A stretch of 64,000 nt of DNA from an uncultured Sediminibacterium sp. (GTDB lineage: Bacteria; Bacteroidota; Bacteroidia; Chitinophagales; Chitinophagaceae), in NCBI RefSeq assembly GCF_946481145.1, contig NZ_CAMLMJ010000021.1, positions 1 to 64,000 of the forward strand. Direction: 5' to 3'. This document shows positions 36,305 to 45,193 of the stretch, in pieces. The translations under genes and the position numbers were made by a program. Below the pieces are notes generated by a model. It was not told the DNA's origin, ran no database searches, and saw only the letters and a list, made by a program, of their open reading frames with translations. Position 1 is the stretch's first letter. Each line of letters begins with the position of its first letter.

Positions 36305-37114
36305 TTAATAGTATTTTTTCTGCAGGTTATACAAAACACTCTTATCTATATCGTTCAGCCTTTTTGTGGTGTCTTGGAGGAAATGGCGTTTGAAGGCCTG
36401 GATGGCGGCGGTGGTGTCTTTTACATCGTAACCAATGATGCGTAATGCCTGAATATGATTAAAGTTGGCAGGAACAGAATCACGCACTTCATCATACCAT
36501 AATCCAAATCCTTTCTCAGCAAGTTTCTTCCAGGGGAAACGGTAATTGGGATCGTTTTTGCGGGTTGGTGCAATATCACCATGACCAATAAAATTAGCCG
36601 CAGGAATATTGTGTTCTTTCTTTAAGCGTGTTAATAAACTGATTAAACTATTGATTTGTAAACTATCAAAAGGTTCAAAGCCATTATTATCAAGTTCAAT
36701 ACCAATTGACGAGGAATTTATATCTGTCATATTACCCCACTTACCTACCCCACCATGCCATGCCCGGAGATAGTCGCTGAGCATGTGATGCAATACCCCA
36801 GTTCTACAAATTACATAGTGAGCACTAACAGATGTTCTGGTTAACGTAAATGTTTTTAATGTCTGTTCACAGCTATTCTGAGCAGTATGGTGAATAATAA
36901 CAAAGTTCGGTTTGCGCATATTAAAATTGGTAGTGCCTACCCAATATGGCGGCAATCCCATTGAATCAGACTGAAAGGTTTCTACAGGCGCTACACGCAA
37001 AGCTTTTGCGTATTCCTTTGCTTTCTGGTTATACACTTTATTGGTGGCTTTATAAGGGTTTCTGGAACAGGCAATCAATACCAGGAGAACAATCAGTAAG
37101 AGATAGTTTTTCAT
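36305..37114 (-). CDS. N-acetylmuramoyl-L-alanine amidase (Amidase_2), lipoprotein
   Basis: 269 residues. Lipobox LIAC at about Cys16 (MKNYLLLIVLLVLIACSR). The amidase_2 zinc enzyme core is present: FVIIHHTAQNSCEQ with the first His ligand, AWHGGVGKWGNMTDINSSSIGIELDNNG, then NFIGHGDIAPTRKNDPNYRFPW with the C-terminal ligand. It cleaves the bond between N-acetylmuramate and the first peptide residue of peptidoglycan and acts in the periplasm. The frame shares a divergent region with the HD hydrolase that holds a family B hairpin. Confidence 0.92.
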   Translation of the reverse strand: MKNYLLLIVLLVLIACSRNPYKATNKVYNQKAKEYAKALRVAPVETFQSDSMGLPPYWVGTTNFNMRKPNFVIIHHTAQNSCEQTLKTFTLTRTSVSAHYVICRTGVLHHMLSDYLRAWHGGVGKWGNMTDINSSSIGIELDNNGFEPFDSLQINSLISLLTRLKKEHNIPAANFIGHGDIAPTRKNDPNYRFPWKKLAEKGFGLWYDEVRDSVPANFNHIQALRIIGYDVKDTTAAIQAFKRHFLQDTTKRLNDIDKSVLYNLQKKYY

Positions 37115-37161
37115 GTAGTTTCTTGAAGCGGAAAAATACGAAGAAAGCAGGGAAGTTTAAT

Positions 37162-37284
37162 AGTCCGAAAGTCCGGAGTCCGAAAGTCCGAGAGAAAAGA
37201 AAGAAAATATTTATTTTACGGAATAGTTTTAATCTATTAAACTAAAAAACCTCCGGACTTTCGGTCTCCCGGACTTCCGGACTT
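37162..37284. repeat. Word-repeat hairpin, family B (AGTCCGAAAGTCCGGAG)
   Basis: The left arm (37162-37193) has AGTCCGAAAGTCC words. The right arm (37252-37284) is inverted (CTCCGGACTTTCGG and on). It lies in the divergent gap between amidase and HD hydrolase and contains no gene. Confidence 0.9.
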
Positions 37285-37295
37285 AATAATCAACT

Positions 37296-37901
37296 ATGTC
37301 TCTACATCTCGGCAGATCTACTTTTGGGAACCCGGCTAATAAAGGGAATGTGTTGTCTCCTGATGAAGCAAACACACTTTTCCATGAATGGGTACTTAAC
37401 CCTAAACTAAAACTACACATGCTTCAGGTAGCGCACCTGATGAAATGCTGGGCGGCTGAAAAATTACAGGCCGATGAAGCCACTCAATGGCGCTGGGAAA
37501 TGGCAGGGCTGTTGCACGATGCCGACTGGGATCAGTGGCCTGATTTACACTGTAAAAAAATTATTGAAGAGCTTGAAAGCAGGCAGGTAGACCCCGAGAT
37601 CATTCATGCTATCGCATCGCATGGCCATACCCATTTTGGGGTAATTCCTGAAACCGATATGGATAAGATGCTATATGCGTTTGACGAACTATCCGGACTC
37701 ATACATGCCTATTCATTAATGCGACCCGGTGCTTATGAAGGTATGGATGTAAAAGGAGTGAATAAAAGATTAAAAGAAAAATCATTCGCCGCCAATGTAT
37801 CCCGCGATGATATACGCGATGCCTGCGAAAGAGCCGGTATTGAACTAAATGACCTGATTGCGTTTATCATACCAAGACAAGCGAGGAAAACAGAGGAATA
37901 A
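37296..37901 (+). CDS. HD-domain hydrolase
   Basis: 201 residues. Metal-dependent phosphohydrolase of the HD superfamily: MLQVAHLMKC with the first His, GLLHDADWDQ with the HD pair, AIASHGHTH and a later Asp in YAFDELSGLIHAY. Substrate unknown; HD proteins of this short kind hydrolyse nucleotides or phosphate esters. The C-terminus RQARKTEE and the stop codon fall inside family E repeat words. Confidence 0.93.
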   Translation: MSLHLGRSTFGNPANKGNVLSPDEANTLFHEWVLNPKLKLHMLQVAHLMKCWAAEKLQADEATQWRWEMAGLLHDADWDQWPDLHCKKIIEELESRQVDPEIIHAIASHGHTHFGVIPETDMDKMLYAFDELSGLIHAYSLMRPGAYEGMDVKGVNKRLKEKSFAANVSRDDIRDACERAGIELNDLIAFIIPRQARKTEE

Positions 37902-37951
37902 GAAATAAGGAATAAGAAACTCAAAGATCAAAAAATCAAAGATCAAAAACT
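37882..37951. repeat. Word-repeat families E and F in tandem at the HD gene end
   Basis: GAGGAATAAGAAATAAGG words (37882-37919) run straight into CTCAAAGATCAAAAAATC words (37919-37951). The first part codes for the last residues of the HD protein. The ATG of the next gene is at 37953. Confidence 0.85.
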
Positions 37952-37952
37952 T

Positions 37953-39293
37953 ATGAGAAAACTATTACTGCTAATGGTACTGGTATGCTGCTTTGCAGGG
38001 TTAAAGGCCCAGCATATTTTACCTTTGAAGGATCAGGCAAGGGTGGTTGATGAATTGTTGGCAGACAGGTTGAACAATTTATTACCAGCATTGATGAAAG
38101 AAGAAGGCATTGATATGTGGCTGGTTATTTCCCGTGAGTATAATGAAGATCCGGTTATTAAAACCATGTTACCCGCAACCTGGCTTTCAGCAAGAAGGAG
38201 AACCATTTTGGTGTTTTATCGCAACCCATCCGGCACATTTGAAAAATTAGCCATTGCCCGATATAATGTAGGGAACGAAATCAAAGCATCATGGGACATG
38301 ACAAAATTTCCCGATCAGTGGGACGCTTTGATTGATCTGATTCAACAACGAAACCCTGCAAAAATAGCCTTAAATTATTCAGGTGATTTTGGGCATGCTG
38401 ATGGACTCACTTTCACAGAACACAAAGAATTACTGGCAAAATTGCCGGCTGCTACGACTAAAAAATTGGTGAGTGCAGAAAAACTGGCGGTGCGATGGCT
38501 CGAAACCAGAACTGCCCGCGAAATGCAACTCTATCCTCAATTAATACAAATTACACACGACATTATAAAGGAAGGTTTTTCGGGTAAAGTAATCATGCCG
38601 GGCGTAACTACTACTGATGACCTGGTATGGTGGTTCAGACAGAAAATACGAGATCTTGGATTAGACACTTGGTTTCATACTTCTGTTTCCATTCAGCGTA
38701 ATGATCCTGAAAACTTTGATCACCTCCGCTCTTTTTCGAACAGACCGGCTGATGAGATAATAAGAACGGGCGATTTGTTACATGTAGACATCGGCATTAC
38801 CTATTTAAGACTAAATACAGATATCCAACAACACGCCTATGTATTACAGCCTGGTGAAAAAACACCACCAGCCAGCATTGTTAAGGCATTTGAAAGAGCC
38901 AATCGTTTACAGGATATACTTACCAGCCAATTCAAAAATGGCAAAACGGGAAACCAGATTTTGAAAGATGCATTGCAACAAGCTAAAAATGAAAACATCA
39001 CCGCGTCCATCTATACACACCCCATCGGATTTCATGGACATGCTGCAGGCCCTACCATTGGTATGTGGGATCAACAAGGTGGTGTTCCCGGATCCGGAGA
39101 TTTTCCATTACATGAAAACACTGCCTATTCTATTGAGCTGAATGCAGCAACAGATATTCCTGAATGGAAAAAGCCAATTCGTATTATGTTGGAACAGGAT
39201 GGTTTTTGGGATGGGAAACAATTTCGTTATATCAGTGGCAGACAAGTTAAACTACTGATCGTACCATCTCAAGCTGCACATATAGGAGACTAA
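37953..39293 (+). CDS. M24 family metallopeptidase (Xaa-Pro aminopeptidase-like), secreted
   Basis: 446 residues with a signal peptide (MRKLLLLMVLVCCFAGLKAQ). Creatinase/prolidase N-domain, then the pita-bread catalytic domain with metal ligands Asp in LHVDIGI and NTDIQQHAY, His in HPIGFHGH, Glu in YSIELNAAT and Glu in MLEQDGFWDG. Removes N-terminal residues before proline. Export suggests periplasmic peptide turnover. It precedes the methyltransferase by 5 bp on the same strand, probably one operon. Confidence 0.93.
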   Translation: MRKLLLLMVLVCCFAGLKAQHILPLKDQARVVDELLADRLNNLLPALMKEEGIDMWLVISREYNEDPVIKTMLPATWLSARRRTILVFYRNPSGTFEKLAIARYNVGNEIKASWDMTKFPDQWDALIDLIQQRNPAKIALNYSGDFGHADGLTFTEHKELLAKLPAATTKKLVSAEKLAVRWLETRTAREMQLYPQLIQITHDIIKEGFSGKVIMPGVTTTDDLVWWFRQKIRDLGLDTWFHTSVSIQRNDPENFDHLRSFSNRPADEIIRTGDLLHVDIGITYLRLNTDIQQHAYVLQPGEKTPPASIVKAFERANRLQDILTSQFKNGKTGNQILKDALQQAKNENITASIYTHPIGFHGHAAGPTIGMWDQQGGVPGSGDFPLHENTAYSIELNAATDIPEWKKPIRIMLEQDGFWDGKQFRYISGRQVKLLIVPSQAAHIGD

Positions 39294-39298
39294 TAAAC

Positions 39299-39895
39299 AT
39301 GACCGACTTTTTATCTGCTGATTATTGGAATAACCGATACAAACAAAATGAAATCGGTTGGGATATTGGCTACCCCTCTACGCCATTAAAAACATATATC
39401 GACCAACTCCCCAATAAAGATATCAGCATCCTGATACCCGGCGGAGGCAATAGCTATGAAGCCGCATATCTGTTGGAAAAAGGTTTTACCGATATCACTG
39501 TTATCGATCTGGCCCCCCTGGTTACCGATAATCTGAAAGAAAAATTCAAAGAATATGGTGACGCAGTCAAAATTATCTGCGGCGATTTCTTTGAATTAAC
39601 CGGAACCTATGATCTGATACTGGAACAGACTTTTTTCTGTGCCATTGATCCTTCATTACGTACTGCCTACGTTAAGAAAATGCATGAATTATTAAAACCC
39701 AATGGACAACTAGTCGGATTACTATTCAACCGCGATTTTGATGGTGGTCCTCCCTTTGGTGGAAATGAAGAAACCTATAAAACATTATTCTCCCCCTACT
39801 TCAACTTCAAATTAACACCCGCCTACAATTCAATCCCACAAAGAGCGGGAACAGAGGTGTTTATTCAGGCAAGAAAAAAATCAGCAGATATGTAA
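39299..39895 (+). CDS. TPMT-like SAM-dependent methyltransferase
   Basis: 198 residues. Opens FWxxRY-like (DYWNNRYKQNEIGWDIGYPS), matching the thiopurine S-methyltransferase-like family, then the SAM motif ILIPGGGNSYEAAYL (motif I), TVIDLAPLVTDN (post-I acidic) and CGDFFELTGTYDLILEQTFF. Known members methylate thiols, selenite, tellurite or metalloids; the substrate here is not predictable. Five bp after the M24 peptidase gene. Confidence 0.88.
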   Translation: MTDFLSADYWNNRYKQNEIGWDIGYPSTPLKTYIDQLPNKDISILIPGGGNSYEAAYLLEKGFTDITVIDLAPLVTDNLKEKFKEYGDAVKIICGDFFELTGTYDLILEQTFFCAIDPSLRTAYVKKMHELLKPNGQLVGLLFNRDFDGGPPFGGNEETYKTLFSPYFNFKLTPAYNSIPQRAGTEVFIQARKKSADM

Positions 39896-39896
39896 T

Positions 39897-39934
39897 CGAA
39901 AAAAAATCAAAATTCAAAAATCAAAATTCAAAAA
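39897..39934. repeat. Word-repeat family F (AAAATCAAAATTCAAA), single arm
   Basis: AATCAAAATTC-type words fill the 41 bp between the convergent methyltransferase and agmatine deiminase genes. Only one orientation is present. Confidence 0.75.
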
Positions 39935-39936
39935 TC

Positions 39937-40974
39937 TTATTTCGGTTCTTGTTGGCTTAGGCAATGGAAACTTCCAAGTCCCCAGATAATATCGGTTGAA
40001 TCAATACCTACTACTTCCCTATCCTTAAATGCTTCCGCAATTATGCCGAGAGCTTTATCGTCTTTATCAGAACGAAAAGATGGTACGATAACATGTTTGT
40101 TGCTTATATAGAAGTTAGCATAAGATGCCGGCAAGCGCTGGTCTTCATATATTACTTCATCTGGCATAGGCAGTTCAATGATGTTTAACTGCTTACCATT
40201 TATTAAACGCATGGCTTTTAACTGTTGCAGGTTGGTTTGCAATAAAGCATAGTTTTCATCCTGCTTATTTTCTTCAACAACTGTAATTACGGTATCCGCA
40301 TTTACAAAACGAACGGTATCGTCAATATGACCGTCGGTATCATCTCCGATAATTCCCTCGTCTACCCAGAGCACCTGATCCATACCGTAATAATCTAGCA
40401 GGTATTGTTCTATCTGCGCCTGATTAAGGTTTGGATTTCTATTAGGATTAAGAAGACAGCAGGTAGAGGTTAATACGGTGCCTGCACCATTAAATTCAAC
40501 CGAACCACCTTCCATGATGATGCCAGGATTGTACACTGGTATATCGAAATGTTTTCCGATTAATGTAGGGATGATATCATCGAGATCATAAGGAGGGTAT
40601 TTACCGCCCCAGGCATTATAGTTCCAGTCAACAATTACTTTTCTCTGTTCTGCATTATTATTGATTAAAAAAGCTGGTCCATGATCGCGGCACCAGGCAT
40701 CATTGGTAGGATGCATGAAGAATTCGACCTGAGTCATGTTTACACCAGCTTGCTGCAAATGGCCGATGGCAATCATTTTCATGGCTTCATTGGCAACATT
40801 GATGCGAACTTTTTCGCTTAATGCAAGGTATTTGACGAAGAGCGCATAGTTGGGATAAATAGAATCTATTTTCCCCGGCCAGCTTGCTTCTTTATGAGGC
40901 CAGGAAAGCCATGTAGCTTCGTGTTCAGCGAATTCAGGGGGAAAGAAATAGCCGAGAGATTTTGGGGTAGTCAA
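39937..40974 (-). CDS. aguA: Agmatine deiminase
   Basis: 345 residues. Converts agmatine to N-carbamoylputrescine plus ammonia. Guanidino-modifying fold: substrate Trp/Arg region DAWCRDHGPAF, the acid pair EGGSVEFNGAGTVLT, TSTCCLLNPNRNPNL, the catalytic His in DGHIDDTVRFV and the catalytic Cys338 in the terminal FHCLSQQEP. Full length and all key residues present. Followed by aguB upstream on the same strand (41035-41910, 60 bp apart), which suggests a two-gene operon. Works with SpeA (16.0 kb). Confidence 0.95.
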   Translation of the reverse strand: MTTPKSLGYFFPPEFAEHEATWLSWPHKEASWPGKIDSIYPNYALFVKYLALSEKVRINVANEAMKMIAIGHLQQAGVNMTQVEFFMHPTNDAWCRDHGPAFLINNNAEQRKVIVDWNYNAWGGKYPPYDLDDIIPTLIGKHFDIPVYNPGIIMEGGSVEFNGAGTVLTSTCCLLNPNRNPNLNQAQIEQYLLDYYGMDQVLWVDEGIIGDDTDGHIDDTVRFVNADTVITVVEENKQDENYALLQTNLQQLKAMRLINGKQLNIIELPMPDEVIYEDQRLPASYANFYISNKHVIVPSFRSDKDDKALGIIAEAFKDREVVGIDSTDIIWGLGSFHCLSQQEPK

Positions 40975-41034
40975 GATGGTAGCTTTTAAATAAATGATTT
41001 ATTGCCACTGAAGGCACTGAAATACACAGAAAGA

Positions 41035-41910
41035 TTAGTCCTCATCGATGTATCGTTTAGTAATGGGTTGGTAAGAGTCTATTCTGCGATCACGGAGGAA
41101 GGGCCAGTGTGTTCTGTATCGATCGGTTTTTTGGGTATCGATTTCTACAACGGTTACTTCTTCTTCTTCATGCGAAGCTTTATACAATAGAGTTCCGAAT
41201 GGATTACTTACAAAAGAACCGCCCCAGAATTTCATGGCGCCGTTTTGTTCGAAGCCTACCCTGTTAACACTAACAACATGTACACCATTTGCTACTGCAT
41301 GACTTCTTTGAATAGTTTGCCAAGCATTGTATTGTTCGGTGTTGGTTGCTTCATCCTGACTAGTTGCCCAGCCTATAGCGGTTGGATAGAATAAAATTTC
41401 AGCGCCCATTAATGCTGTAATCCTTGCTGCTTCAGGATACCATTGATCCCAACAGATCAACACACCTAATGTTGCATATTTTGTTTTGAAAACTTTATAT
41501 CCCAGATCGCCAGGCGTAAAATAGAATTTCTCATAATAAGCAGGATCATCCGGAATATGCATTTTACGGTATTTACCGAGGTAACTGCCATCAGCATCAA
41601 TCACTGCTGTTGTGTTATGGTACAAACCCTCCGTTCTTTTTTCGAACAAAGAAGCGATAATCACTACGTTCAATTCAGCAGCAACTTTAGCTAAAGTTTC
41701 GGTTGATTGACCGGGAATGGCTTCTGCCAGTTTGAAGTTCTCATAATCTTCTACATCGCAGAAATATAGGCTGGTAAAAAGTTCCTGCAGACAAACGATT
41801 TGTGCGCCTTTTGCGGCTGCATTACGAATACCCGCAATGGCTTTCGCCATATTTTCTTCTTTCGATGCCGTGCAGCTCATCTGCACAAGACCTATTTGGA
41901 TTTTTGACAT
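41035..41910 (-). CDS. aguB: N-carbamoylputrescine amidase (carbon-nitrogen hydrolase)
   Basis: 291 residues. Nitrilase-superfamily triad Glu43 (CLQELF), Lys116 (KYRKMHIPDD) and Cys153 (ICWDQWYPE) are all present. It releases ammonia and CO2 from N-carbamoylputrescine to give putrescine. Same strand and upstream of aguA by 60 bp, so co-transcription is likely. The C-terminus (WPFLRDRRIDSYQPITKRY) fits the plant and bacterial AguB type rather than a generic amidase. Confidence 0.95.
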   Translation of the reverse strand: MSKIQIGLVQMSCTASKEENMAKAIAGIRNAAAKGAQIVCLQELFTSLYFCDVEDYENFKLAEAIPGQSTETLAKVAAELNVVIIASLFEKRTEGLYHNTTAVIDADGSYLGKYRKMHIPDDPAYYEKFYFTPGDLGYKVFKTKYATLGVLICWDQWYPEAARITALMGAEILFYPTAIGWATSQDEATNTEQYNAWQTIQRSHAVANGVHVVSVNRVGFEQNGAMKFWGGSFVSNPFGTLLYKASHEEEEVTVVEIDTQKTDRYRTHWPFLRDRRIDSYQPITKRYIDED

Positions 41911-41919
41911 AATTTTTTT

Positions 41920-42030
41920 GAGCTGCGAGCTTTGAGCTATGAGCTACGAGCTATTTAAATATTTATTTGATAAGCAATCTTAAAGTCTTTCGAACTGCTC
42001 AAAGCTCACAGCTCGAAGCTTATAGCTGCT
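41920..42030. repeat. Word-repeat hairpin, family D (GAGCTGCGAGCTTTGAGC)
   Basis: The left arm (41920-41953) GAGCTGCGAGCTTTGAGCTA words and the inverted right arm AAAGCTCACAGCTCGAAGCT (42002-42030). It lies between bshB1 and aguB, both minus strand. Confidence 0.85.
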
Positions 42031-42758
42031 TAAGTACTGTGTTTAATAATCCCATCAAAACTACTGATACCGATAATCTTCTCCGTAATATACCCTTCTG
42101 CATACCCTACTCCTATTCGTTTACCCAGCATCATGGCACGGGCTTTTACTGTTTCCAGAAATTGTGGTGTTGAAATATAGGTTTGGGGTTCATTGCCTCC
42201 GGTACTATTAAATTGAGTGGTATATGCCAATACAGATTCAATTTTCTTATCCATGTACTTTGTAATGTCTACCACAAAAGAAGGCTGAATAAACCGATCC
42301 TGGATATAATGAAATACATAAGTGGGTCGCCATGCTTCCTGAGCCTGTCCATCTACGGTTGTTTCTATCTTTCTTAACCCTGACAGAAAAGCTGCATCTG
42401 CAACAAGTTTAGCGCTTCGGCCATGATCGGGATGCCTGTCTTCCGGGGCATTGGCCAATACTATTTCCGGGCGGTATTTGCGTATCATTTCAATGACTTT
42501 GCGCTGGTTGGTTTCATCATTCTGAAAAAAGCCATCTGCCATACCCAGGTTTTCGCGAATGGTTACACCCATAATTTCAGCGGCTGCTGTAGCTTCTGAC
42601 TTTCTTGTTTCGGGTGTACCTCTCGTGCCAAGTTCTCCTCGGGTAAGATCAACAATACCTACTTTTTTCCCCTCGGCCAACGCCGCCATCAGGGTTCCGG
42701 AACAGCCTAATTCTACATCGTCCGGATGAACGCCAAATGCCAGTATATCCAGTTTCAT
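42030..42758 (-). CDS. bshB1: Bacillithiol biosynthesis deacetylase BshB1
   Basis: 242 residues. Zinc deacetylase of the LmbE/PIG-L fold: HPDDVELG (11-18) with the conserved HPDD, and the second His pair in DRHPDHGRSA. BshB1 removes the acetyl group from GlcNAc-malate in bacillithiol synthesis. The protein also has the FNSTGGNEPQTYISTP region typical of this subfamily. The operon does not contain other bsh genes here. A TACCTTTG -7 box is on the minus strand at 42777-42784, before the start codon. Confidence 0.9.
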   Translation of the reverse strand: MKLDILAFGVHPDDVELGCSGTLMAALAEGKKVGIVDLTRGELGTRGTPETRKSEATAAAEIMGVTIRENLGMADGFFQNDETNQRKVIEMIRKYRPEIVLANAPEDRHPDHGRSAKLVADAAFLSGLRKIETTVDGQAQEAWRPTYVFHYIQDRFIQPSFVVDITKYMDKKIESVLAYTTQFNSTGGNEPQTYISTPQFLETVKARAMMLGKRIGVGYAEGYITEKIIGISSFDGIIKHST

Positions 42759-42776
42759 GTTTATTTTTTAACGTCG

Positions 42777-42784
42777 CAAAGGTA
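42777..42784 (-). promoter_or_regulatory. Candidate -7 box upstream of bshB1
   Basis: TACCTTTG on the minus strand, 19 bp before the ATG. No well-spaced -33 TTG is visible, so the promoter call is modest. Confidence 0.45.
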
Positions 42785-42817
42785 CAACTTGAATTTTACT
42801 TGAACATTATGCACAAA

Positions 42818-42847
42818 AAAGCCCCGGAAAAAGGAATCCGGGGCTTT
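42818..42847 (-). terminator. Intrinsic terminator of the first paralogous lipoprotein gene
   Basis: 11-bp stem AAAGCCCCGGA/TCCGGGGCTTT (42818-42828, 42837-42847). The A-run at 42815-42820 gives a U-tract on the minus strand. Confidence 0.9.
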
Positions 42848-42891
42848 GAGTACTGGAATGAACAGGTCTTCCAGTTGCTATGTGTATTAGA

Positions 42892-43689
42892 TTAATAATA
42901 ACTATAAACAATCTCAGTTTCTGGTGCACCTCCAGGAGTTCTCCTCATGATTCGTTTAGAAGGCGAGTTGTTAGAGGCATAGTCAAACTGATAATAATAT
43001 ACCTGCTCCGCTCCAGTTGTTTCATTTCGTCTGGTAACTTTTCTGGCATTGTTTTTCATGGTACTTATACCTGTCATATAAAGAAAATTACGGAAAGCGG
43101 TATCTACATTAGTTCGCTGATCATAATCCTCATAAATAGTTGTTACCAGTTTTATTGCTTGTCCTAAGGGATCAATCTGGTATTGTGTTTCTGTTTTCAG
43201 GTTACCACCTGGGTAATAAGTATAATCGGTTCTTTCCGTATAGGCAAAACCAACACCTCCCTGTAAAGGTTTTTCATAAAGTTCAACTGATTCCAGCAGA
43301 TTGTCTGCAGTATAATTGTAGATTTTATAATTTGTTTTTACGCCGTTTTCATATCTGCTTACTGCAGCTACTATACCATTGATATAGGTATAACGGTATT
43401 CGTCTGCGTTTTCAATTTGAACAGATGCAGGTTTTCCATTGTTATTGTAGCTGAAGAAATAATTCTCTTTATAAGTTACGGTTCCACCTGATTCGTAATA
43501 GGTTGAAATTTTATTGAGTTTTCCATCCTGTCCATAAAACAAAGAGTCATAGATACCCACACCTAAATCTACTTTTGCCAGTTTACCAGTTAAATTATTT
43601 ACCGGTGCAGGATTAGGTTTATTCGATTCTTTTCCGCAGGAAAAAAAAGCAACCACTAACAGTGGCAACAAAAATTTACTTTTACTCAT
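42892..43689 (-). CDS. Putative lipoprotein, unknown function (paralogue 1)
   Basis: The start ATG at 43689 gives the lipobox signal MSKSKFLLPLLVVAFFSCGK; the frame extends 12 codons upstream, which I reject. The body is beta-rich with repeated YxxY/YYP-type strands and ends ...EIVYSYY. It resembles RHS/YD-repeat-like secreted proteins of Bacteroidetes in pattern only. A close homologue is the next gene upstream (43781-44587), for example both have LTGKLAKVD/VKGKLAKIS, NGKPASV/LGKPSRV and PGGNLKTETQ/PDGNLKTETS. Tandem duplication inferred. Confidence 0.7.
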   Translation of the reverse strand: MSKSKFLLPLLVVAFFSCGKESNKPNPAPVNNLTGKLAKVDLGVGIYDSLFYGQDGKLNKISTYYESGGTVTYKENYFFSYNNNGKPASVQIENADEYRYTYINGIVAAVSRYENGVKTNYKIYNYTADNLLESVELYEKPLQGGVGFAYTERTDYTYYPGGNLKTETQYQIDPLGQAIKLVTTIYEDYDQRTNVDTAFRNFLYMTGISTMKNNARKVTRRNETTGAEQVYYYQFDYASNNSPSKRIMRRTPGGAPETEIVYSYY

Positions 43690-43780
43690 TTTATTCGTTT
43701 TCATTTTATTGCTGACACAGCTCATGGAAATTTCGTTTCAGCAGCAGGCTATTTTTCCGAAATTTTAGATGAACGGCAAT

Positions 43781-44587
43781 TTAATAGTATGAATAGATAC
43801 AAGATCCCTCCTGCCAATTTCCACTTCCATAATATTCATACTTACGGGTTAAGGGTAATGTTGAACTGTGATAAGTGTAGGAGAAAATATAAGTAGATGT
43901 TTCACCTGTCTTTTCATTTTTAGCCGTGCGTGTAAGGGCATTATTTTTCAGGAATGTTTTACCGAAATAATAAGGCAGTTGTTTAAGCACGTCTTCCGGA
44001 TTATAACTTTTGTCATAATCTGAATAAGTAATGGTCATTTCTTTAACGGGCCATCCTGAAACCGGATGCACGGAAAATGAAGTTTCTGTTTTCAGGTTAC
44101 CATCAGGGTAATAGGTATAGGTAAACATATCGAGAAAATCCTGGTCATTGGGGTTACTCAGTATATCGGCATAAGTATGTGTGGAGGTTAGTTGTCCCTG
44201 GTTGTAGGTAAAACCTTTATGTCTTGTTTTTATTCCTCCGAAGTACAAACCCACTTCAGATAGTAATCCATTTTCATAACTGTAGCGATATTCTTCTCCC
44301 TGGTCACTATATACACGGCTTGGTTTACCCAACATATCATAATCGAAGAAATAGGTTAAGCTGGTTCCTGAACCCGGCACCCATACCGATTTATATTTGA
44401 TCAACTTTCCTGATGCATCATAATAAAGGGAATCATAGGCTCCGCTATCGTAGCTGATCTTAGCCAGTTTACCTTTTACCGGCTCTTGCGGCAATTGCGG
44501 AGTTGGTTGCAATTGGTCTGATTTCTTTGAGCAGGCTGATACTAATAATATTCCGGCCATCAACCTGCCCCATTTATTCCACCACAT
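43781..44587 (-). CDS. Putative lipoprotein, unknown function (paralogue 2)
   Basis: 268 residues. Signal with lipobox LVSAC (MWWNKWGRLMAGILLVSACSK). Homologous to the gene at 42892-43689 along its whole length, with the same alternating strand repeats (YDSLYYDASGKLIKYK, EYRYSYENGLLSE, YYPDGNLKTETS) and the shared end SYY. Gap to the partner is about 90 bp. Surface or outer-membrane lipoprotein inferred; function unknown. Confidence 0.7.
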   Translation of the reverse strand: MWWNKWGRLMAGILLVSACSKKSDQLQPTPQLPQEPVKGKLAKISYDSGAYDSLYYDASGKLIKYKSVWVPGSGTSLTYFFDYDMLGKPSRVYSDQGEEYRYSYENGLLSEVGLYFGGIKTRHKGFTYNQGQLTSTHTYADILSNPNDQDFLDMFTYTYYPDGNLKTETSFSVHPVSGWPVKEMTITYSDYDKSYNPEDVLKQLPYYFGKTFLKNNALTRTAKNEKTGETSTYIFSYTYHSSTLPLTRKYEYYGSGNWQEGSCIYSYY

Positions 44588-44690
44588 AAAATTTCATTTT
44601 AAATATTATGGTGCGAAAATATCCTGCGGTTAAAAGGCGCTAAATAGCATATTGATGTGGTTGGTGACAAGCGGAAAATTTGGGTAAAAA

Positions 44691-44721
44691 AAAGTCCCGC
44701 TTGCGGTACAAGCGGGACTTT
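44691..44721 (-). terminator. Intrinsic terminator of the L31 gene
   Basis: Perfect 13-bp stem AAAGTCCCGCTTG/CAAGCGGGACTTT (44691-44703, 44709-44721), 5-nt loop. The A-run to the left gives a U-tract on the minus strand. Confidence 0.92.
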
Positions 44722-44740
44722 AATATGATTGAAGTTGAAA

Positions 44741-44992
44741 TTATTTCTTCTTCTCGTAACGTTTTTTGAATTTGTCGATACGACCTGCAGTATCTACCAG
44801 CATGTTTTTACCAGTATAGAAAGGGTGTGAAGTATTTGAAATCTCCAGTTTAATAACCGGATATTCGTTACCATCTTCCCAAAGAATGGTTTCTTTTGAA
44901 GCTGCAGTTGAACGGCTCAGGAATGAATAACCATTACTCATATCCTTGAACACAACAAAACGATAATTTTCTGGATGGATACCTTGTTTCAT
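44741..44992 (-). CDS. rpmE2: 50S ribosomal protein L31 type B
   Basis: The start is set at the ATG at 44992 (83 residues, [15 protein letters not shown]); a longer frame to 45070 runs into the promoter. The N-terminus [18 protein letters not shown] and the zinc-binding cysteines are absent, as in the zinc-free type B paralogue. In other bacteria the type B form replaces the zinc form under zinc limitation. Own promoter (45048-45079) and terminator. Confidence 0.95.
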   Translation of the reverse strand: MKQGIHPENYRFVVFKDMSNGYSFLSRSTAASKETILWEDGNEYPVIKLEISNTSHPFYTGKNMLVDTAGRIDKFKKRYEKKK

Positions 44993-45047
44993 AATTATTT
45001 GTTTTAGGTGGTACGGATTTGGCCGTACGCTTATTTTTAAAGGAATG

Positions 45048-45079
45048 CAAAGGTAAGCAGGAAGCAGCAAATTGCCAAA
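45048..45079 (-). promoter_or_regulatory. Bacteroidetes-type promoter of rpmE2
   Basis: On the minus strand TTTG (45076-45079), N20, TACCTTTG (45048-45055), about 55 bp before the ATG. Its position rules out the longer start at 45070. Confidence 0.65.
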
Positions 45080-45095
45080 TTAAGGCAGTATTCTT

Positions 45096-45188
45096 AGTCC
45101 GGAAGTCGGCAAGTCTGAAAGTCCGAAAGATGGTTGTATCGGTGCCTGTTTCTTGCGGACTTTCGGACTTTCCGACTTACGGACTTAC
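45096..45188. repeat. Word-repeat hairpin, family B
   Basis: The left arm AGTCCGGAAGTCGGCAAGTC (45096-45130) and inverted GGACTTTCGGACTTTCCGAC on the right (45157-45188). It sits just after the YajQ stop codon (45194, minus strand) and before rpmE2. Confidence 0.9.
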
Positions 45189-45193
45189 ATCTC

